A stretch of 10,116 nt of DNA from Halobacteriales archaeon QS_9_70_65 (GTDB lineage: Archaea; Halobacteriota; Halobacteria; Halobacteriales; Haloarculaceae): positions 1-10,116 of the forward strand of contig PXSC01000039.1 in NCBI GenBank assembly GCA_003023535.1. Direction: 5' to 3'. Made by a program: the position numbers and the translations under genes. Below the pieces are notes generated by a model. That model ran no database searches. It was not told the origin of the DNA and saw only the letters and a list, made by a program, of their open reading frames with translations. Below are positions 6,800-10,116 of this stretch, in pieces (the first letter of the stretch is position 1; every line of letters starts with the position of its first letter).

Positions 6800-7415
6800 A
6801 CACGATTGACGCCGTGGCCGTCGCCTCGAAGTCCGCGACGCCGGTGCGTCCCTGTACGCCCATCGTGTATGTGTTCGGGCCGACCGTGTAGTCGTTGTTC
6901 ACCTGGTTGCCGCCGGCGTCCTCTCCGTCGAAGGTGCCGCTGCCCTGGACCGACAGCGAGAGCCTGTTCTCTCCCTGCGGTGCGACGTCGTCCTCGGCGT
7001 TGTCGTTCTTCGCGATGCACGTCTCCAGCCCCCGACCTTCGTACAGGAACAGCCCGGCGTTGGTCGGGCCGCTGTCGGTCGGATTCCAAGTCATCTCCAC
7101 GTCGATCCGGTACTCGTAGCAGCCGCTGGGCTCGTCGGCGCTGAACTCGTCGGTGTCCGTCGGAACGCTGAACGGCTCGGTCGGGAGGGTGACGAGCAGG
7201 CCGCCGCCGGCGACGACCGGCAGTTCGTCGCCGTTCGCCGTCGTCGGCCCCGAGTTCTCGGTCCGGGTGACCGTGGTCAGTTCGACCGGCTCCGACGGTG
7301 GGGTGCACTCCTCTGGGGCCCCGCTCACCGACCCAACCGCCAGCGTCGACGCCGCGACCGTTCCGCCCGTCATTCGAAGCACGCTTCGCCTGTCGAGTGT
7401 GTCGTCGTCTGTCAT
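6789..7415 (-). CDS. Tat-exported hypothetical protein
   Basis: I do not recognise the family. The 208-residue protein starts with a twin-arginine signal: acidic MTDDDTLD, then RRSVLRMTGG (RR at 9-10), a hydrophobic segment to about 31 and a likely cleavage near SVSGA (29-33). The mature part is acidic and rich in Gly, Thr, Asn and Val, with three cysteines (C37, C99, C133), a central CYEYRIDVEMTW at 99-110 and alternating beta-like segments, as in a secreted beta-sandwich. There is no lipobox, sortase-like tail or C-terminal anchor, so it is probably released or loosely attached. The ATG at 7415 is chosen because it begins the Tat signal and has AGGAG 8 nt upstream. An ATG at 7568 is in frame but codes unlikely protein. 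It converges with the coiled-coil gene. Confidence 0.75.
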   Translation of the reverse strand: MTDDDTLDRRSVLRMTGGTVAASTLAVGSVSGAPEECTPPSEPVELTTVTRTENSGPTTANGDELPVVAGGGLLVTLPTEPFSVPTDTDEFSADEPSGCYEYRIDVEMTWNPTDSGPTNAGLFLYEGRGLETCIAKNDNAEDDVAPQGENRLSLSVQGSGTFDGEDAGGNQVNNDYTVGPNTYTMGVQGRTGVADFEATATASIVSVE

Positions 7416-7710
7416 GGGTAGAACTCCTGTAGGGCATCGGTGTTCGCGCCGTCGCACGAGCGTGCCCGACGCTCGCCACCTCGGTGGGTTCCCCGCTCGG
7501 CCGCCAGCCGCTCGTCGACGACCGCCGGCCAGATTCGACGTTAGCAAGCGACACAGGGTAACCACCATTTTTTATCCGATATATTTATTCATTCCGGTTT
7601 CTACGACCCGGAAGTTCGACAGAGAGGTGCTCTCCGGTCGGTTGACGGAAGGGACGCCGACTCGCCGGGTGCGTGGCACGGAGCGGTGGCGACTCGGAGT
7701 AGGGTACGGC
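7416..7710 (-). promoter_or_regulatory. Leader and promoter region of the Tat-exported protein gene
   Basis: No gene is seen in this stretch. On the minus strand AGGAG (7424-7428) is the ribosome site of the ATG at 7415. Further upstream an AT-rich block at about 7566-7592 offers two TATA-like boxes (GATAAAAAATG and ATAAATATATC), predicting a leader of roughly 130-145 nt. The leader carries two small palindromes, GCACGAGCGTGC (7454-7465) and CCACCTCGGTGG (7476-7487), that could fold. The part from about 7601 to 7710 is the 3' flank of the next gene and shows nothing clear. Confidence 0.4.
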
Positions 7711-7943
7711 CTACCGGCGATCGCTCTGGAACGGACGGAGTACGTAACCGAACGCGCCTATCGCTACCGCCACCAACACCAGCTCTATGACGGTCGGCGG
7801 CGAGTACGAGAGCAGCGGGTGAAACGCGTAGGTGAACGCTGCGCCAGTGATGCCGACGAGGAACGCGTATCGGCCGCGCGAGAGGTTCCGTATCCAGCGG
7901 TCGAACGACCGGTACGGTCCCCGTTGCTCGCCCGTATCTGCAT
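7711..7943 (-). pseudogene. Small two-helix membrane protein, one-base frameshift
   Basis: The minus strand from 7938 to the TAG at 7711 encodes 75 residues that look real: PYRSFDRWIRNLSRGRYAFL, a first membrane helix (about LVGITGAAFTYAF), a Pro/Ser turn, a second helix (about VIELVLVAVAIGAFGYVL) and a charged end RPFQSDRR. This frame has no usable start: TGA precedes it at 7947-7945. The only nearby ATG, at 7943, is in another frame (MQIRASNG). One extra G in the GGGG run at 7919-7922 joins them as MQIRASNGGPYRSFDRW, a 77-residue protein. The FDRWIRxLSRxxYA pattern resembles small haloarchaeal membrane proteins I recall, function unknown. It is either a frameshifted gene or a homopolymer sequencing error; with a corrected frame it is an ordinary gene downstream of the reductase. 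Confidence 0.65.
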
Positions 7944-7956
7944 CTCAGTTGCAGCG

Positions 7957-7965
7957 AATTTATAT
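7957..7965 (-). promoter_or_regulatory. TATA-like box of the small membrane protein gene
   Basis: ATATAAATT on the minus strand lies about 19 bp before the ATG at 7943. That is closer than the usual 26-27 bp for a leaderless start, so either the start site lies a little inside the predicted gene or initiation is unusual. Confidence 0.4.
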
Positions 7966-8093
7966 CGTTTGGCTATCGGGTCCGTCGGCGGGAGGCCCAT
8001 CCAGCCGCAGGTTCCGCAGCCGAACGCGTCGCTTCGGCGAGCACGCTCCGTGCCCGTCCCGTCGCTCCCGACGACCGCCGGGGCGACGCGGAG

Positions 8094-9366
8094 TCAGTAC
8101 TTGGGCTCCGCGCCGACCTCGGCGTAGATGTCGTCCATGATGCCGTCTCGCCGGGAGCGCCACGATTCGAAGCCGTCGGGGCCGGACGGGTAGCCCTCGT
8201 AGTGCTCCAGCAGGCGGTCGGCCAGCTGCTTGGCGTCGTAGAGGTTCTTCAGCGTCCCCCAGTGGCCGTACGTCTCGTACAGCACCCGGAGCTTCGTAGG
8301 CCGTCGAGAAGATGTTGTACACGTCCAGGGCGGCGTAGCGGCCGCCGAAGTGCTCCATGACGCGCTCGTTGTACCGCCAGAGGCTCTTCTCGCCGACGTC
8401 GGCCTCGTCGATGGCCCGGACGGCCTGCTCGCCGGCGTACTGGCCGGCGTAGGCGGCGCCGGCGATGCCGCCGCCGCTGATGGGGTTGACGTGGGCCGCC
8501 GCGTCGCCGACGGCCACGTAGCCGGGGGCGACCGCCGAGTCGTACGGCCGCCGGGTCGGCAGTGCCGCACCGAGCTTGTCTCGGACGGTACCGCCGGCGA
8601 GTTCGGGCCGTCGCTCGACGTCCTCCCGGAGGTCGTCGACGAGCGTCATCGGCTCGGCGTCCATCTGGAAGCCGAGCCCGACGTTGATCCGCGTTTCGGT
8701 CCGCGGGAAGTACCACAGGTAGCCCGCCGACCGCTTGGTCGGTTTGAACACGAGGGCGTCGGACCACTCGACGGGCTCGTCGACCTCGATTATCTCCCGG
8801 TAGGCCGAGGAGAACTGCGAGTACCGAACGTTCGTGTCGAAGGTCGTCCCCGAGAGGTCGGCCTTGTCCTGTAGAATGGACAGCGCCCCGGCCCCGTCGA
8901 TCACCAGTTCCGCCTCGTAGCGGCGGGGGTCGCCGTGCTTGCTGGCGGTGACGCCACGGACCCGGCCGTCGTCCTGGATGACGTTCTGGACGACGGTGTC
9001 GTAGTGGAACTCCGTGCCGGCCCGCTCGGCGCCGTCGATGATGCGGCGGCCGTACGCCGTGCGGTCGATGACCGCCAGCTCGCCCGGCACCGGGATGTCG
9101 AGCGCCGTGTCCTCCCGCGGAATCTCGAAGCGGCCGTGGTCGACCTCGGTGTTGGTGAAGGCGTCGTCGATCTCCGATTTGGGGATGGCCTCGGGGAACT
9201 CGTCGGCGCCCTTCAGCGCGTCGCCGCAGGCGATGTGACCCGCCTCGGCCTCCGTCTTCCGCTCGACGACGACGACGTCGTAGCCCGCCTCCGCGATCGT
9301 CGCGCCGGCGTAACAGCCGGAGGTCCCGGCGCCGACGATGACGACGTCGTACTCGAAGGTAGTCAT
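8094..9366 (-). pseudogene. Geranylgeranyl-reductase-type FAD oxidoreductase, one-base frameshift
   Basis: This flavoprotein family saturates the isoprenoid chains of archaeal lipids, or of menaquinone. Seen in the first 357 residues: the FAD dinucleotide fold VVIVGAGTSGCYAG at 8-21 with VVVVERK at 31-37, CGDAL at 47-51, the family motif YLWYFPRTETRINVGLG at 216-232 and the second FAD motif VGDAAAHVNPISGGGIAG at 286-303. After FSTAY (353-357, codon ending at 8296) the frame turns to nonsense, while the neighbouring frame continues with LRVLYETYGHWGTLKNLYD to the TGA at 8094-8096. One surplus base within 8292-8295 explains this; removing it gives about 423 residues, a normal length. The ATG at 9366 is clear. 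A ferredoxin gene is divergent from it across 112 bp. Which substrate it uses, among several haloarchaeal paralogues, is not shown. It is broken as sequenced, or a sequencing error. Confidence 0.88.
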
Positions 9367-9390
9367 ACCGTGAGATGGACGCCGTGGGGG

Positions 9391-9400
9391 AAAACTCTAA
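9391..9400 (-). promoter_or_regulatory. Weak TATA-like box of the reductase gene
   Basis: TTAGAGTTTT on the minus strand is centred about 27-30 bp before the ATG at 9366, consistent with a leaderless start. The match to a haloarchaeal TATA box is weak. Confidence 0.35.
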
Positions 9401-9447
9401 CTCCTCGCCGCCGCCGGGTCCGCCGACTCGCCGGTTCCGGGCCGGGG

Positions 9448-9456
9448 TTTTTTACT
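9448..9456 (+). promoter_or_regulatory. TATA-like box of the ferredoxin gene
   Basis: TTTTTTACT is centred at about 9452, 27 bp upstream of the GTG at 9479. This spacing fixes the ferredoxin start at that GTG, as a leaderless message, instead of the in-frame TTG at 9461. Confidence 0.6.
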
Positions 9457-9478
9457 GCCGTTGGGCGTAGCCGACGAC

Positions 9479-9796
9479 GTGACCGACTACACCGTCGAGT
9501 TCGTCGGGACGGGCGAGGAGCTCACCGTCTCCGACAAAGAGACCATCCTTTCGCGGTGTCTCGAGGAGGGCATCGCACAGGAGTACTCCTGTCGGGTCGG
9601 GATGTGTCTGGCGTGTACCGCCGAGATAATCGAAGGGGAGGTGACCCAGCCGGCCGCCCGCGGCTTCACCGACGAGGAGGCCGAGGAGTACGCTCTCACC
9701 TGCATGGCGCGGCCGCTGTCGGATCTGAAGATCGACCGGGGCACGTACCCGCCGAGCATCGAGGCCGACGACGCCCCGTCGCCGGCCGACGACTGA
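9479..9796 (+). CDS. Plant-type [2Fe-2S] ferredoxin
   Basis: A 105-residue one-electron carrier of the cytoplasm. Seen: a beta-grasp start TDYTVEFVGTGEELTVSDKE, then YSCRVGMCLACTAEIIEG with ligands C38, C43 and C46 in CX4CX2C spacing, and the fourth ligand C75 in YALTCMARPLSDLKI. The C-terminus is a short acidic tail. It lacks the long acidic N-terminal insertion of the main haloarchaeal ferredoxin (about 128 residues), so it is a separate, smaller paralogue that could serve a particular enzyme. The start is GTG 9479, supported by a TATA-like box 27 bp upstream. It is divergent from the geranylgeranyl-reductase-type gene across a shared 112-bp region. Archaeal geranylgeranyl reductases are known to take electrons from ferredoxin, so this may be its donor; the pairing is inference. 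Confidence 0.92.
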   Translation: MTDYTVEFVGTGEELTVSDKETILSRCLEEGIAQEYSCRVGMCLACTAEIIEGEVTQPAARGFTDEEAEEYALTCMARPLSDLKIDRGTYPPSIEADDAPSPADD

Positions 9797-9811
9797 CCGC
9801 GTCTCGACGGC

Positions 9812-9820
9812 CGTTTTGAG
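9812..9820 (+). promoter_or_regulatory. TATA-like box of the rhomboid-like gene
   Basis: CGTTTTGAG is centred at about 9816, 27 bp before the ATG at 9843. This supports a separate leaderless transcript starting just after the ferredoxin gene. Confidence 0.5.
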
Positions 9821-9842
9821 TCTCGAAATCGATCGCGGGTAC

Positions 9843-10116
9843 ATGATACGTCGTCCCGTAGCGACGGTGATGGCATCCGGACGTCGCTCCGCGATCCGCC
9901 CCGACTTCGGGGCAGTCCTGTACGACCGGTCGTCGCTGCTCGACGCGGGGCTCATCGTCGCCGTCCCGCTCGTGCTGGTGGGCGTGTTCGCGCTGCCTAA
10001 CAGCGTCCGGGGAGCGTACGTTCTCGACTACACCGAGCCGACGCTCGTGACGGCGTACACCGCCCACTTCGTCCACCACGCCGAGGCCCACCTGGCGACG
10101 AACCTCGCCAGTTACG
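9843..10116 (+). CDS. Rhomboid-like membrane protein, N-terminal part only
   Basis: The frame is open to the window edge, giving 91 residues. After a short basic N-terminus and DFGAVLYDRSSLLDAG comes a first membrane helix at about 36-51 (LIVAVPLVLVGVFA). Then a loop (YVLDYTEPTLVTAYTAHFVH) leads to HHAEAHLATNLASY at 78-91. The HxxxNLxxY pattern after a His-rich segment is the start of a rhomboid-type membrane core, as in haloarchaeal rhomboid-family proteins. The catalytic Ser (GxS) and second His would lie beyond the window, so protease activity cannot be judged. The ATG at 9843 is chosen because a TATA-like box is 27 bp upstream; ATG 9870 is an alternative. Confidence 0.75.
   Translation, partial: MIRRPVATVMASGRRSAIRPDFGAVLYDRSSLLDAGLIVAVPLVLVGVFALPNSVRGAYVLDYTEPTLVTAYTAHFVHHAEAHLATNLASY

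Noticed and set aside
6530..7144. C-terminal Arg/Pro/Cys-rich extension of the coiled-coil protein as a real domain
   Set aside because: Composition is unlike the acidic rest, and most of it is the antisense of a Tat-signal protein with better codon use and a ribosome site.
7416..7568. Extended N-terminus for the Tat-exported protein from ATG 7568
   Set aside because: It would bury the twin-arginine signal 60 residues in, and the extension is Arg-rich; the ATG at 7415 has AGGAG at good spacing.
8029..8040. TTCG-loop hairpin as terminator of the reductase gene
   Set aside because: The stem is only 4 bp and no T-run follows; too weak to call.
7153..8127. Long plus-strand open frame over the Tat-protein leader and small membrane protein
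   Set aside because: Arg/Ser/Pro-rich product with no domain; it is antisense to better-supported minus-strand coding.
8935..9819. Plus-strand open frame antisense to the reductase and over the ferredoxin
   Set aside because: Shadow frame: the FAD motifs and the ferredoxin cysteines are in the other frames.
1..10116. CRISPR array, insertion sequence, toxin-antitoxin or defence system
   Set aside because: No regularly spaced repeats, transposase motifs, paired toxin-antitoxin genes or defence domains could be seen; gene content is largely housekeeping.

Overview
The window reads as haloarchaeal chromosome. Support: very high GC with G/C-ending codons, strongly acidic proteins, TATA-like boxes about 27 nt upstream of leaderless ATG/GTG starts, a twin-arginine secreted protein, and archaea-typical families (Bax1/DUF790, DUF371, a geranylgeranyl reductase, an acidic coiled-coil protein). 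No rRNA, tRNA, CRISPR array or complete insertion sequence was seen. The exact genus cannot be told from the sequence alone.

Layout. (1) 60-2064, + strand: a three-gene operon with 4-bp stop/start overlaps: an NSUN/RsmB-type RNA m5C methyltransferase, a small protein resembling the C-terminal RNA-binding domain that bacterial RsmF carries in the same chain, and a calcineurin-like phosphoesterase. (2) 2175-5343, - strand: Bax1-type nuclease, a small acidic protein, endonuclease III and a DUF371 protein. The first two have their own TATA-like boxes; nth and DUF371 look co-transcribed. Two of the four are DNA-repair proteins. (3) 5397-5647: a divergent promoter region with one AT-rich box that can serve both strands, and short unproven ORFs on each side. 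(4) 5648-6529, + strand: a long acidic coiled-coil protein whose normal stop is missing. A hairpin-rich noncoding stretch follows, then a convergent Tat-exported hypothetical protein (6789-7415, -). (5) 7711-9366, - strand: a small two-helix membrane protein and a geranylgeranyl-reductase-type flavoprotein, each broken by an apparent one-base frameshift. (6) 9479-10116, + strand: a plant-type [2Fe-2S] ferredoxin divergent from the reductase, then the start of a rhomboid-like membrane protein that runs off the window.

How they fit together: the first operon points to RNA modification, the second block to DNA repair, and the reductase/ferredoxin pair to saturation of isoprenoid chains (lipid or quinone) with a dedicated electron donor. 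Three coding lesions fall between about 6530 and 8295 while the genes outside that stretch look intact. This suggests either local gene decay or local sequence errors. I found no convincing new multi-gene system. The most interesting points are the detached RNA-binding subunit, the reductase-ferredoxin pairing, the missing metal ligand in the phosphoesterase, and a membrane-protein gene that standard ORF calling would miss.
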